Shown here piece by piece: positions 51,681 through 61,972 of a stretch of DNA of 64,000 nt. Each line of letters opens with the position of its first letter. Position 1 is the stretch's first letter. The notes beneath the pieces are model-generated. The model saw only the letters and a list, made by a program, of their open reading frames with translations, was not told the DNA's origin and did not search any database. Source of the DNA: Ctena decussata (lineage: Eukaryota > Mollusca > Bivalvia > Lucinida > Lucinidae); NCBI GenBank assembly GCA_963989385.1, contig OZ022500.1, positions 116,725,842 through 116,789,841 on the forward strand. Direction: 5' to 3'. A program made the translations under genes and the position numbers.

Positions 51681-52840
51681 AAGCCACTGTCGATTCTGAA
51701 TGACGAATGGCATGTATGAAACCAACCATATATCAATAACTTTTCAGCAAAAGATGGGTCAATAAAACCATATTTCTAGTTCTTTAGTTCAACCCTACAG
51801 TTCAAGTTTCATTATTGCAGTCATCGTAACTGTCACTATCATTATCAGTATTCATGACACTTCATAGCTTTTATCATCAGAATCATCAGTTTAAGTCATC
51901 TTCAAAATCAGCTGCGTGTTGTCATAGGCTATGATGTGTACTATGCAGTTTTAAAGAGTTTTTTTCTGTTTCTATGGTTCAGCAGTTATATTTTACCCCA
52001 TGTGAACATAGATTTGCTTGGAAATTATTTTATACTAGTTAAGCATCAATTGTCAAACTGTGATATTCTGTTTGTTTTGTGTGTGTGTGTGTGTGTGTGT
52101 TTTCTTTTCTCTGTCTGTTTGTAGATCTAGGTATGTCGTATATACTTTAGCATTGTTTTTGTCCTTGCAAACAGTCTGTTTGACATAAGGCCGATGTTAT
52201 CCTTCTTGGTTTCACTGACACCAAGACTTTTCCTGTGGAACATTATTCTTACGTCTTGTGTGACATAGCACAGTAAATGAAGGTGGTCAGAGTATCCAAG
52301 TCATAAATCCGAACTCATAAGTCCTTTTAACATTGACAATTCCGGAATATTTTAGATTCACAGATATGGACCCCAAAATAGAGGTGTGACAATATATATT
52401 GGCTAACATAGGAATTAAACTACGGGAATATAGGCTTGTTTGATGTTTGTTTAATTGCAGGTGAAGTTGGTGCGGTGTTTATCTACGACAGTGCCATAAT
52501 TGATTACTGTTGACACATTTGCCTATACATGAGTTCCTTAACCTGTATATAGCATTATTTTAGTAAACGTCAGAACGACATTTTATAAAGTGGGGAAGTA
52601 TGTCATTGGTCAACGAATGTACAAATAAAATTTAAATAACCATTAACTGTTTTTATTTTTATTTGTGCATTTTTGGTTATACCCAGTGAACGCTAATTCG
52701 GTTATGCACTGTGGCACTTTGAGGTAACTGCCTTTTTGACCATACAATCACATGATAAAATACCTATGTCCAGCATAAGTAAGGCATTTACCGATTCTTT
52801 GCATGACAAAGTACTAATATGCCTGTTCACAGTGCATGTC
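51681..52840. other. No recognisable gene
   Basis: (TG)n at 52078-52100. No other structure was recognised. Confidence 0.4.
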
Positions 52841-52847
52841 TCAGTGC

Positions 52848-52945
52848 ATTTGCCAGTTAGATATTGATCAGATAAGGTTTATACTTGTCTGTGAGATCTA
52901 TGTGTAATCGTTTGTTGTAACATTAAATATATACTGCATATATTC
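52848..52945 (+). repeat. ~100-bp direct repeat, copy 1
   Basis: catttgccagttagatattg, gatcagataaggtt and a-cattaa-at-cactgcatat recur at 53335-53435. Confidence 0.7.
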
Positions 52946-53334
52946 AATAACAGGTTTTCATATTTTGCATTAAACAGATACCAGTTGTAAAGATAAAAAT
53001 AAAAGATCATTATAGTTTGTCAAGATATTCTAGAAATGTGTGAAACAATGTGCTGACTGTACATGAAACTGCAAAACATTCCAGTTCGTTGTAAATTTCA
53101 TAAATCCGTACCGTTTCATTTAAAGACATTTATTCTCTATTATACAGAATACCCCTCCCAGTTTGAGCTCATTTATGGTCCTGTTATGTCATTACCTATG
53201 TGAGATGGGGGCACTGCCTTTGATGAAACAGCAGTGTCACTGGACTGTTGCATAATAGGATTATGACACCCGGTATGCAAGAATATTCGTCTTTAAACGT
53301 TACATTTTACGAATTATGATTTAATTCATATTAG

Positions 53335-53435
53335 GGCATTTGCCAGTTAGATGTTGATCAGATAAGGTTAATCCTTTTCTGTGACATCTGTGTCTAATCA
53401 TTTGCTGTTACATTAACATGCACTGCATATAATTA
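53335..53435 (+). repeat. ~100-bp direct repeat, copy 2
   Basis: About 85 per cent identical to 52848-52945, 487 bp downstream, and followed by a 20-bp tandem duplication (actgcatataattaat-ac, 53422-53461). Confidence 0.7.
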
Positions 53436-53439
53436 ATTA

Positions 53440-53816
53440 CACTGCATATAATTAATCACAGATGTCCATGATGTTCCATTGATATTACGTTGATCCATTT
53501 ACAACTATTAAATCATCTGTACACAATTCTCATACTGTGGTCATTGTGTATTCCACCCCAAAGGTAAAGAATCCAGTCGGTGACAATTCAACTAATAAAA
53601 TTTCCTTTTAAAAGGAAGGCTTGTCCAGCTAAGACTGAAATTTTCATGAGTTGTTATTGAAGTGAACCCAATTGTTAGTGCCCTTTTGGTTGCTAACTTT
53701 TATTTAGCAAAGTAATTAATTTCTTAATTTCTTGAACGGTGGCATTATCCACAGGTGTAAGGTAAAAGCAAATGTAGAATGTATTTCAAAAAAAAAAAAA
53801 CTGAGAAAATTTTTAA

Positions 53817-53854
<38 letters not shown>

Positions 53855-55790
53855 CCAACGTTTTGGTCGTTAGGCATGTCTCAAGGAAAATTACTATATG
53901 GACCTAATTCAAGTATTTTCTTTACGGCTGCTGAGTCACATTTAGTTTGAATCAAAATTTTAGGAAAGACTGTTTCAAACCCATGTCTATGGAATCTTGG
54001 CACATCTGAACTTGGCATCAAAAGAAGACAATAAATTTATATTTACTGAAGTTTATTTTTGGTTTTAGTGGCATCAGTGGCAGTGACTAGAACAAAATTT
54101 TGACACTCTGAGAAGAAAATGCATGCTGCTATTGTTTGAGACAATAACTTGCTTTACACCATTTGGGAACAACAAAGCACGGAACCCATTGCGTTCATAC
54201 TTCCATGAACTTCCGACAAATGAAATTTATCTTTTATATTTATGCTGTGTTTTCACATCAATTTTGCTACTTATTCGTGAAGTTCTGACTAATTTAACGC
54301 CAAGGAAAGGACGAAGAATAGTTATTAACTAACGCGTTTAGTAATGACGTACAACAGCCGTCACTATGACATGACGTATATCAAACGTTACGTCGGCCAA
54401 TCATCTATCTGAATTATCCGTGACGTCGCTTACGCGTAAGATTGCTTGAATGAGTATTGTTCATGGATATATGAACTTCGTCAGCCCAGTATAGGTTCAT
54501 CTAAGGAAATCGTCAACGAGTGTAAATATTTCTCTCTACATTTGTATAGGTGAAGTAAAAAGGCAACATTAGAGAGTGTTATAAAAGCAAGAAAATGTCC
54601 ACACAACCCCCACCCGCACCTACTGCAAGCACAGTAGGCCCATGTCCTACTCAAATCAGTAGGATGCCCTGGCACTGGAAGTTATACCCATCATCATCGC
54701 ACCATCCAACCAACCCCTTCATTGTCATTAAGCTGTCAATGTCGGCCTCAACGAGATTCAAATTTTAACAATTCTGAAATGTCCCATTTTTCTGTACCTG
54801 TATCACTGTAAGAGGTTTCCAGTTCAGGTTATTCATGAACACGTTGATGGCTACTAGGAAATTTATCAGATGCTTAAAATGTGTACACTACACTGCTTCG
54901 TGCCATGGAAATGCCTGTTGCAATGCGTATGCGTTAATTACTCACCGACATTACCGGCCTTTACATACATAACTCGGTCAGTTGTACATATCAGCCGCAC
55001 ACACAGATACACGCCTGGTAAACTATCACAGATACTTACGCGGAGGTACCGATAATAAGTTGTGGCAGTCATCCGGAGCTACCTGTGACGGTCCAAAAAA
55101 AAAAGACAAAACAAAGGTAGGTATTCGTCTTTTTTGATAAAATGCATAATAACCAGGGAGTTTATTGAAAATCGAAGAGTGCTATTCGACCCTTACATGC
55201 GTTAATTTTTGTAACACAATATATTCCCGGGAACTTTACATATATACGGAAAATATGACTTTTGAAGTGTCTCTAAGGTCAGTCGAAAGTACTCAAAACA
55301 AGAAAAAAAATCGGTTGTTTTAGGTCTTAAATGCATTTTTCTTGCATAAGAATCTGTTTATCTGGACACACTGATGTAAAGTAAATCCGCTTGCCCAATT
55401 ATAAATACCGATAAAGTCCAAATAAGGCTGGATTCTGTAAAAAAAAAAAAAAAAAAAAAAAAAAACTGGAGGTACCTGTGACAGCATGGAGGTGCCTATG
55501 ATGTAAGAAAATGTAGTGAAAATCTTAAGGTTTGTTGCGGTTGCTAGTATTGTATTCTTCATCTCTAGATCACTGTCTTGAAAGAATCGTTCATTCAACG
55601 TCGCAATAATCTATCATAATGCGTATATCAAGCATATTTTGTTAAAAGTAAAACGGTAGACAATGATCATGAACTTATACAATCATATCCTACATACTGC
55701 TCTCAAAACCAAGATGGAAGTAATAATCGCTTTTTAATTATTTGAACTTCTTTCGACACTTTTCAGTCTTTCCATACGAACCGAACTACC
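53440..55790. other. No recognisable gene
   Basis: (GA)n at 53823-53851 and an A-run at about 55439-55466. Four TGACGT-type motifs cluster at 54340-54430. Chance ORFs only. Confidence 0.4.
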
Positions 55791-55799
55791 AACTAATTG

Positions 55800-55960
55800 T
55801 GTGCACCGAGGCGGAGGGTGAGGGTGAAGGTTTGGGCCCTGTAAAATCGGTTTAACCCCCCCCCCCAGTAGTTATTACTGACCGTCCCAAGGCGGTACTT
55901 TCGTTGCGGTTGCATTTGTTTTATGTTCGGTGCTGTTTAATTTATTGTGCTCTCATTTTA
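55800..55960 (+). repeat. Dispersed repeat family D, copy 4 (partial)
   Basis: gagggtgagggtgaaggttt, a C-run, then gaccgtcccaaggcggtact and ttcgttgcggttgc, matching blocks in copy 1. Confidence 0.45.
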
Positions 55961-56097
55961 AGCCTTCTATAATTAAAATAGAAAATAGGTAAAAATAGTT
56001 GTTAAATGTTTTTCGTATAATTTGCTTAGTCTGTTGTACAATTAAAATCTTAAAAAGTTTCTTCAAGAGCAGAGCATACATACAGAAGTAGGAACAT

Positions 56098-56143
56098 GGG
56101 CTAGACTATGTAGTTTCGGCTAATAAAGCCTCGTCAGTGACCC
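56098..56143 (-). ncRNA. Hammerhead ribozyme, minus strand
   Basis: Minus strand 5' to 3': stem I strand GGGTCA, core CTGACGA (consensus CUGANGA), stem II GGCT-TTATT-AGCC, core GAAA, short stem III CTACATAG, TC cleavage site (between 56104 and 56103), stem I return TAGCCC. Stem I has one C-A mismatch and one G-U pair. All invariant core bases are present. Flanks match degraded copies at 47808-47872 and 58775-58870, so it belongs to a dispersed element, perhaps Penelope-like. Confidence 0.75.
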
Positions 56144-56448
56144 TGACAATATCTGGTGACGAAACCAGAAAAAAAAAAACTTCTGTTGGTCTGAATTATT
56201 TAGTTCAGTAAAGATAGCTGAGTTGCCACCTATTTGGGACAAAGCTGCTGACTCGGCTTATCACATGTAATTTATTGTTTGTTGGGATGTCTTTGTCAAT
56301 CTTTCCCTTTGATGTTGGGGATAGGGTTTGGGATCTGATTCAGTCAGTTCCTGAAGTGTAGTTACTCTTTAAATTTTCAACCGACAGCCTTATTAAAATC
56401 AAGAAATTACAGTATGCTTTTATCTGGCTTTCATTGCCAGATATTATC

Positions 56449-56492
56449 AGGGTCACTGGTGAGGCGTGAATAGCTGGAACTTCGAAGTATCA
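56449..56492 (+). ncRNA. Degenerate hammerhead-like motif
   Basis: GGGTCA, CTGGTGA (one invariant base changed), GGCGTGAATAGCT, GGAAC instead of GAAAC, CTTCGAAG, TATC. Ordering matches the intact copies but the core is mutated, so it is presumably inactive. Confidence 0.5.
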
Positions 56493-56796
56493 AGGGTGGC
56501 AATCTACGTCATAGCGCTGACGTCATAATCGTTTTATCAGCGGCCTTAATAAGGTAAATGTTCTGCATAATGAAGGCTTGGCAAACACTGAAACAACTAA
56601 ATATCTAGTTGATCTGGTGCCTATAGATATTTTGGACTCAATATTATCAGATTTCACCATAAAATACTTCACTACAGCTGGTGATTGGGACTGTGTGGTC
56701 ACAGTAAAAGTCTCCCTGCCCTTCATCATAGTGTAGATTTTATTTTCTGGTCCTTTGGGATCATTGATTCCATTGTAGAACTTTAAAAATATTTGA

Positions 56797-56842
56797 GGGT
56801 CACTGATGAGGCCTAATTGGCCGAAACTAGCTAGTCTGGCCC
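56797..56842 (+). ncRNA. Type I hammerhead ribozyme, copy 1
   Basis: Stem I GGGTCA (56797-56802) pairs with TGGCCC (56837-56842, one G-U). Core CTGATGA 56803-56809. Stem II GGCC-TAATT-GGCC 56810-56822. Core GAAA 56823-56826. Stem III CTAGCTAG 56827-56834 (short stem, self-complementary loop). TC 56835-56836, then cleavage. All invariant bases are present. The tiny palindromic stem III is typical of retrozyme and Penelope hammerheads, which are thought to act best as dimers. Confidence 0.88.
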
Positions 56843-57057
56843 TGAAAACTTGTACACTCGACAGTTTTCAGTTCTTTGGTGTGATCCTTGCTTCCAAAGG
56901 ATAACCCTTTTATAGAACATATTGAACTTCACTACAGCTGGTGATTGGGACTGTGTGGTCACCGTAAAAAGTATCCCTACCCTTCATCATAGTGTAGATT
57001 TTATTTTCTAGTCCTTTTGGATCATTGATTCCATTGTAGAACTTTAAAAATATTTGA

Positions 57058-57103
57058 GGGTCACTGATGAGGCCTGATTGGCCGAAACTAGCTAGTCTGG
57101 CCC
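57058..57103 (+). ncRNA. Type I hammerhead ribozyme, copy 2
   Basis: Same structure as copy 1: GGGTCA, CTGATGA (57064-57070), stem II GGCC-TGATT-GGCC, GAAA (57084-57087), CTAGCTAG, TC, cleavage between 57097 and 57098, TGGCCC. The only change from copy 1 within the motif is in the stem II loop. Confidence 0.88.
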
Positions 57104-57183
57104 AGAAAGCTTGTACACTCGAGTTTTCTGTTCTTTGGTGTGATCCTTGCTTCCAAAGGATAACCCTTTTATAGAACATATTG

Positions 57184-57945
57184 CTTAGTCTGAAAACACT
57201 TCATTAATAGTGATCTATATCGACTCTGCCTTAATGCATGTTTATCTCAGCTGTCCACGTCGTCAAAAATTGTAGTAAGGTATTTTATAATTTCTCACCT
57301 TTTGAAGAATCATGCCCTATATATCTGGACCATATGTACATGTAAGCACCGTCTCACCGTTTTATCTTGTGTTAAAACCCTGTCTCTTATATATTACAAA
57401 CGGAAAATCTGTCAGCGTTTCTTCAAAATGGCCGTTGATGCTTGACAACAGAAATCCAAAATCCGTATCATCTCAAAGAGTTATTGCCCGTTTGTTTCCA
57501 AATTTGTAAGTCAAGCATTGACGAGTTGTACGTAGCTGTTGAAAATTTACTGCCTAATTCAGTGTTAGAACCGTTATGGAATGCGCTTAAATAATAGTTA
57601 AATTTTTTGTGAACTGTGATGACTGTGATCAGGAGGTGCTGCCTGATAGTCATTACAACTCGTTAGAAATCGTCGAGGTCACACGCCATGCCATTCACAA
57701 AAACGTTGACTCTTATTTAAGCGCGCATTTCATAAAGATTCTAACACTGAATAAAAGGCCATCGGCCAAGTGTCACCCGACGTTTGAAATGTGTCACAAA
57801 CTGAAGCCCTTTATTCCGTTTCAGAGTAACTGTGTGGCCAAAAACAGAGAATATGTGTATTACAGAACCTGGTAAGCAAATAATACTGAAGCATAAGCAA
57901 AGACATATACCCAATTACTGGGCCTTTATGAGGTTATAAAATACT
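57184..57945 (+). other. Unassigned, with one unrecognised open frame
   Basis: 57609-57875 is an 88-codon plus frame starting MNCDDCDQEVL with five Cys and ending close to a good donor-like site (cctg/gtaagc at 57870). I do not recognise the protein and see no convincing acceptor, so an exon is possible but unsupported. Confidence 0.2.
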
Positions 57946-57949
57946 TCAG

Positions 57950-58690
57950 TTCAGAAAGGGGCACATATGTGTAGAATCAGGTTACTGAAACTTGAGGCCC
58001 TTACAGAATGCCCAAAACATCAAGACTGTATACCTAAGAACAAAATAACAAGGGCCATAAGCCTGCTAATAAGAATCTGATGAAAAATGAACAATGCATT
58101 AATGAAAATTCAGCCCATAAATATGAATAGTTCTATCCCTTTCCCTTTAAGTGAACGTCTATTATCTATGAAAGGGGAATAACCCTGCCATTAATCAATT
58201 TAGCACATCCTAACAAAAATCAGAATAATCAATTAACCAAATTCGAATAACATACCAAATTTCTCTTGGTCAACGGCTCAAAAGTTGGAAAAATGCCACA
58301 AACGACAAAGGGCCATAACTTTTTTTAAAAAAAATAGAACAATTGAATTCTACGATCACATGCAGATCATGATGAAACATTCTGCACAATTTCAAATCAT
58401 TCTGATACAAGATATGGCAGGAGTTGCGGGGACAAGGTCTGAATCAACAAGGACCGTAACTCCGTCAAAAATGGCCGAAACAAAAATCAAAAACCACATG
58501 CACATCTTCATATCATAAGAATACAATCTGTAAAATTTCAAATCAATCCGATGAAAGACGTAGGAGCAGTTGCGGGGACAAAATTTCGCACGGATGCCAG
58601 GACGGACGGAAGGACTGACGCACACACGAACGGACGAGGGTAATTTCTATAGTCCCCCTACGCCTACAAATGAAATGTAATATGCACTAT
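57950..58690. repeat. Dispersed pearl-like or satellite-related repeat
   Basis: Contains gttgcggggacaaggtc and gttgcggggacaaaatttc as a near-duplicate pair and ends in gacggacggaaggactgacg and tagtccccctacgcc, the GGAC-rich end type seen at 12640-12720. Confidence 0.4.
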
Positions 58691-58812
58691 GGGTGATGTA
58701 CGGGGAGACACTTTACGGTCGCCACACGGCACAACCCCAGCTGCAAGAGTTTCATATTAAAATCTTAGAGAGTTCCATCATGAACAGAGAACACACTTAC
58801 AAGAAGGAACAT

Positions 58813-58858
58813 GGGCCATACTTCGAAGTTTCGGCTATTCAAGTCCCATTAGTTACCC
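58813..58858 (-). ncRNA. Degenerate hammerhead-like motif, minus strand
   Basis: Minus strand: GGGTAA, CTAATGG in place of CTGANGA, GACTTGAATAGCC, GAAAC, TTCGAAG, TATGGCCC. The core has two changes and the U-H cleavage dinucleotide is altered. Flank aacatgggcc matches 56091-56101. Confidence 0.5.
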
Positions 58859-58932
58859 TGACATGATCTGGTGTCGAAAGCCACAGAAAAGCATACTGTA
58901 ATTTGTTAATTATAATTTTATTCTATTATATT

Positions 58933-59337
58933 CTATCCCATAACCTTACAAGGTCGTTGGGGCACCACAGATGACTTTGAAACGATCCTTTTTACTTGTC
59001 CTGTTTTCAGATGCCCTAGTTGAGCTGGCAATATCCATTCCTGTCCACTCTTTGATATTGTCTTCCCACCTCTTCTTCTGTCTACCTCTTCTTCTTTTCC
59101 TTTCACTGTGCCCTGTAGAATCGTCTTTGCTAAACCAGAAGACCTTGAGACATGGCCAAACCACCTTAGTTTCCGTTTCTTGACCAGTGTCAGGAGTTCA
59201 TCATACTCACCAATGGCTGCTTGGATCTTTCTGCGAACCTCCTCATTGGTTATATGGTCCTTGTATGAAATGTTCAGTAACCTTCGGTAGCATCTCATCT
59301 CAAAGGCCTGCGTTTTTTTCTCTAACTCTGCTGTCAA
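58933..59337 (-). pseudogene. LINE-3 ORF2 C-terminus
   Basis: Reads QAFEMRCYRRLLNISYKDHI, RRKIQAAIGEYDEL, KRKLRWFGHVSRSSGLAKTI. A second frame (58946-59164) continues GRQKKRWEDNIKEWTGMDIA, so a frameshift lies near 59110. Ends RPCKVMG. Confidence 0.75.
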
Positions 59338-59578
59338 GGTCCACGATGTGTAAGAGCTGAAGTGGCTTGTGCAATCCTTGAAAGTACCTCCTTTTTAGAG
59401 CAATCATCTAAGACAATTGCTCCAAGGTATTTGAAGCTTGTTACAGTACCAAGCTTCTGTCCTTTTACCTTGACCCCCCTCTGGATGCCATTGGCGTTAT
59501 TTGTCATCAGTTTAGTCTCAGCACTGATCTCCATCTTATACCTTGTGCAGGTTTAGTAGAGGCTGTCAACTAGGGCTT

Positions 59579-59869
59579 CTAGTTCTTGCCCTCCTCTACT
59601 AGAGCGTCGATATCATCGGCAAACCGCAGATTGGTAATATTTCTGCTGCCTATGCTAACCTTCCGGTCATGTTCTTCCAGAGCATCAGACATGATCCGTT
59701 CGAGAAAAATGTTGAAGAGCGTGGGTGACAGAAAACATCCTTGCCTTACTCTAACTGTTGTTCTGAGCCATTCTCCCATGCTGCCATTCATCAGGACTGC
59801 ACTTGTAGCCTTGTCGTAGAGCTGCTCAATGGTGCTAACTAGATTTGCACTGATATTGTACTTCCGCAT
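59579..59869 (-). pseudogene. LINE-3 RT palm
   Basis: Contains LVSTIEQLYDKATSAVLMNG, the motif B VRVRQGCFLSPTLFNIF and the catalytic motif C LRFADDIDAL with both aspartates. Motif A (KAF then a frame change to FDRVWHEA) lies just upstream at 59880-59940. Confidence 0.8.
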
Positions 59870-60358
59870 GGTGGCCCATAAGGCTCATGCCAGACCCTGT
59901 CAAAGGCTTTTTTGAAGTCATTGAAGACATGGTACAGATTTTGATGATGTTGGAGATACTTTTCACACAGGATTCTAAGGTTGTAGACCTGTTCTGTGGT
60001 GCTCCTTACAGGTCTTAAGACCAGCCTGTTCTTCAGCGATTATCTCTTCGGCTTGGGGTTTGAGCCTGTTCAAGATGACTTTCAGCATGACTTCGCTTGA
60101 ATGACTGAGGAGGATGATGGTTCTGTAGTTCTGGTAAAGCTGTAGGTTGCCCTTTATAGGGAGCGTAATAATCAGCGACTGGGTCCATGGGATACGCCAT
60201 TCTTCTGTTCTCGAGAACCTATTACAGATATCTGTTAAAACATCAGCCTTGGTCTCCCCGCCAGCTTGAACAAGTTCTGCTTGTATTTTATCAACTCCGG
60301 CAGACGTCCCCTTCTTAAGTGCTGCTACTGCAATCTCAACTTTCTCGCGAAGGACCAG

Positions 60359-60919
60359 CTATAGATCTTCTTCTAGGGGCTGATTGCAGTCCAGAACCGC
60401 ACTGTCACCTTCACTTGCATGGTTGTTTAGTGCTGAGCAATATTCTGTCCATCTTCTGAGAATCTCTTGTTCTTCTGTAGGACATTTCCCAGACCTGTCC
60501 TGAATAGCTGTGGACCTACCCTGTTTCTCTGAAGTTAGGTCCTTCACTAGCTGGTATGCGCTCTTGCTGTTGTTTTTGTTCAGGCAAGTTTCGATCTCCT
60601 CGCACTGACTAGCTATTCAGTCCTCCTTAGCTTTCTACATTGCCTTCTGAATCCTCTTATTAGCTTCCATGTATTCTTTTGCTCCTTCAACTTCATAGCG
60701 CCTCCTCTTCAAATCTCTTCTCTCATCAGAGAGGTCGAGAACATCACGGGTGACCCAGGGCTTTTTCCTGCGGCGTTCCTTCCAAAGTACCTCACTGGCT
60801 GCATCAGTCACTGCTGTATTGCAGGTGATAATCATGGTATCTATGTCCATGTCATCATCCCTCAGACCAATGAGTGGTGCGAACTTCCCTATTTTTGTTG
60901 CTTGAAAAATACATGCCAC
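60359..60919 (-). pseudogene. LINE-3 linker and RT N-terminal segments
   Basis: 60635-60919 reads LRDDDMDIDTMI and KKPWVTRDVLDLSDERRDLK, the K-W-T-D-L-L--RR linker. 60359-60547 reads QGRSTAIQDRSGK and EEQEILRRWTEYCSALNNH, the block before the RT fingers. Separated by frame breaks. Confidence 0.7.
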
Positions 60920-60934
60920 ATCTGGGTCCCTAAC

Positions 60935-61165
60935 TTCTCAAGATCAAACTTCAGGCTTGACTGGGTTGGCTTTCTCGTCTTTTTTAGACGAGCTTGGAAA
61001 TCTCAGCTCCAGGTCATGGTCACTTCCTATGTCTGCTCCAGGAAAGCTCCTTGTCCTGTGGATGTTAACTCCTGATCGGAAGCGCTTCCTCACCAAGATG
61101 TAATCAATCTGATTGTGATGTTTCCCATCTGGGCTATGCCACGTCCATCTTCCGGATGTTTTGTG
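60935..61165 (-). pseudogene. LINE-3 endonuclease C-terminus
   Basis: Minus-strand translation gives GRWTWHSPDGKHHNQIDYIL, VRKRFRSGVNIHRTRSFPGA and DIGSDHDLELRF: the IDYIL box and the SDH catalytic motif of the endonuclease/exonuclease/phosphatase fold. The element is truncated upstream of this. Confidence 0.75.
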
Positions 61166-61239
61166 AGGGCAAAGACTGTTTGTTTGTTAGTTAATTATAA
61201 TAAGGCAGTCGATTCAATTATAATAAGGCAGGGTCCAAA

Positions 61240-61560
61240 CAATTGAAAAGCGATGATCTAGAATAAAAGTAAGCAGGAAAATTCAATCTCAGATCCCAGC
61301 CAAGACACCATGCGGGAAAAAGAGTCTTTAGCAAAGACAATTCTACAGGGCATAAAATAGACACCACAAAGACATCACAAGCGGCAGCCAGGTGGACAGC
61401 AATTTCCCTGTACGCAGATGACAACCGGGCTACCTTAACATCACAAAGAATAAATCAGTAAAAGACATAGCAACAAACAACACAAAAAGCAACCAAGAAG
61501 AACCAAAACAGAAGTGCCGCTCCTGGGCGCCCGGCAATGAAATTACTGATGTGATTGGGG
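61240..61560 (-). repeat. Dispersed repeat family D, copy 5
   Basis: Plus-strand gccaagacaccatgcgggaa, gacaaccgggctaccttaac and aaaacagaagtgccgctcct are shared with 39640-40070 and 62814-62910. Confidence 0.55.
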
Positions 61561-61972
61561 TGGGGTAAGGGGGGGACCAACCCTCGCCCTTGGTTCTGCC
61601 TTAGTTCATCAGATACGAGGTTGTTCAACCAAGTCAAAACCAACAAACAGACCAACGAAAGCATCAGTTTTGACCATAAGAACAAATTATACAAAAAAGA
61701 AAAAACAAAATTAAACAACCACTGTAATTGTACAAATGTTCGCGCTGTACTAATGTTCGCGATTTTCGCGGTCAACATAAATGCACGAACTTTAATATCC
61801 GCGAACATAATGATTTTACAAAGGAATAATAGGAAAGCATGATGAGTTCGCGAGCTTAAAAACCCGTGAATATATCTAACATTTTAAAACCGGGCTTTTT
61901 GTCCCAAAACATAAATACAATAATAGTATTTTTTACCTTTTTTCTCTGTTTTCATTTTAGGACTAGGCTTAA

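Larger units (their letters stand above)
56666..57183 (+). repeat. Retrozyme-like dimer: two 261-nt tandem monomers with hammerheads
   Basis: Two head-to-tail units begin acttcactacagctggtgat at 56666 and 56926 and share over 90 per cent identity through tcattgattccattgtagaa, the ribozyme and ggataacccttttatagaac. Predicted cleavage sites at 56836/56837 and 57097/57098 are 261 nt apart, so self-cleavage of a transcript would free a 261-nt monomer. No protein is needed or plausible; the minus-strand frames here are shadows. Confidence 0.8.
58930..61165 (-). mobile_element. LINE-3 of this window: 5'-truncated RTE-like non-LTR retrotransposon
   Basis: The minus strand holds, in order, the endonuclease end (about 60950-61165), a linker (60635-60919), an RT N-terminal region (60359-60547), palm (59579-59940) and C-terminus (58933-59337). 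Motifs include WTWHSPDG and QIDYILVRKRF, VRQGCFLSPTLFNIFLERIM, LRFADDIDAL and KLRWFGHVSRSSGLAKTILQ. The RQGC-LSP and RWFGHV boxes suggest an RTE-like or related clade; the assignment is tentative. Frameshifts between each block. Relatives: 26330-26590 and 50432-50832. Confidence 0.75.

Noticed and set aside
56523..57179. Minus-strand frames MMKGRETF... and MFYKRVIL...
   Set aside because: Both are antisense shadows of the tandem hammerhead monomers and share the same repeated translation.
61572..61620. CTGATGAAC on the minus strand as another hammerhead core
   Set aside because: No GAAA core or stem II follows.
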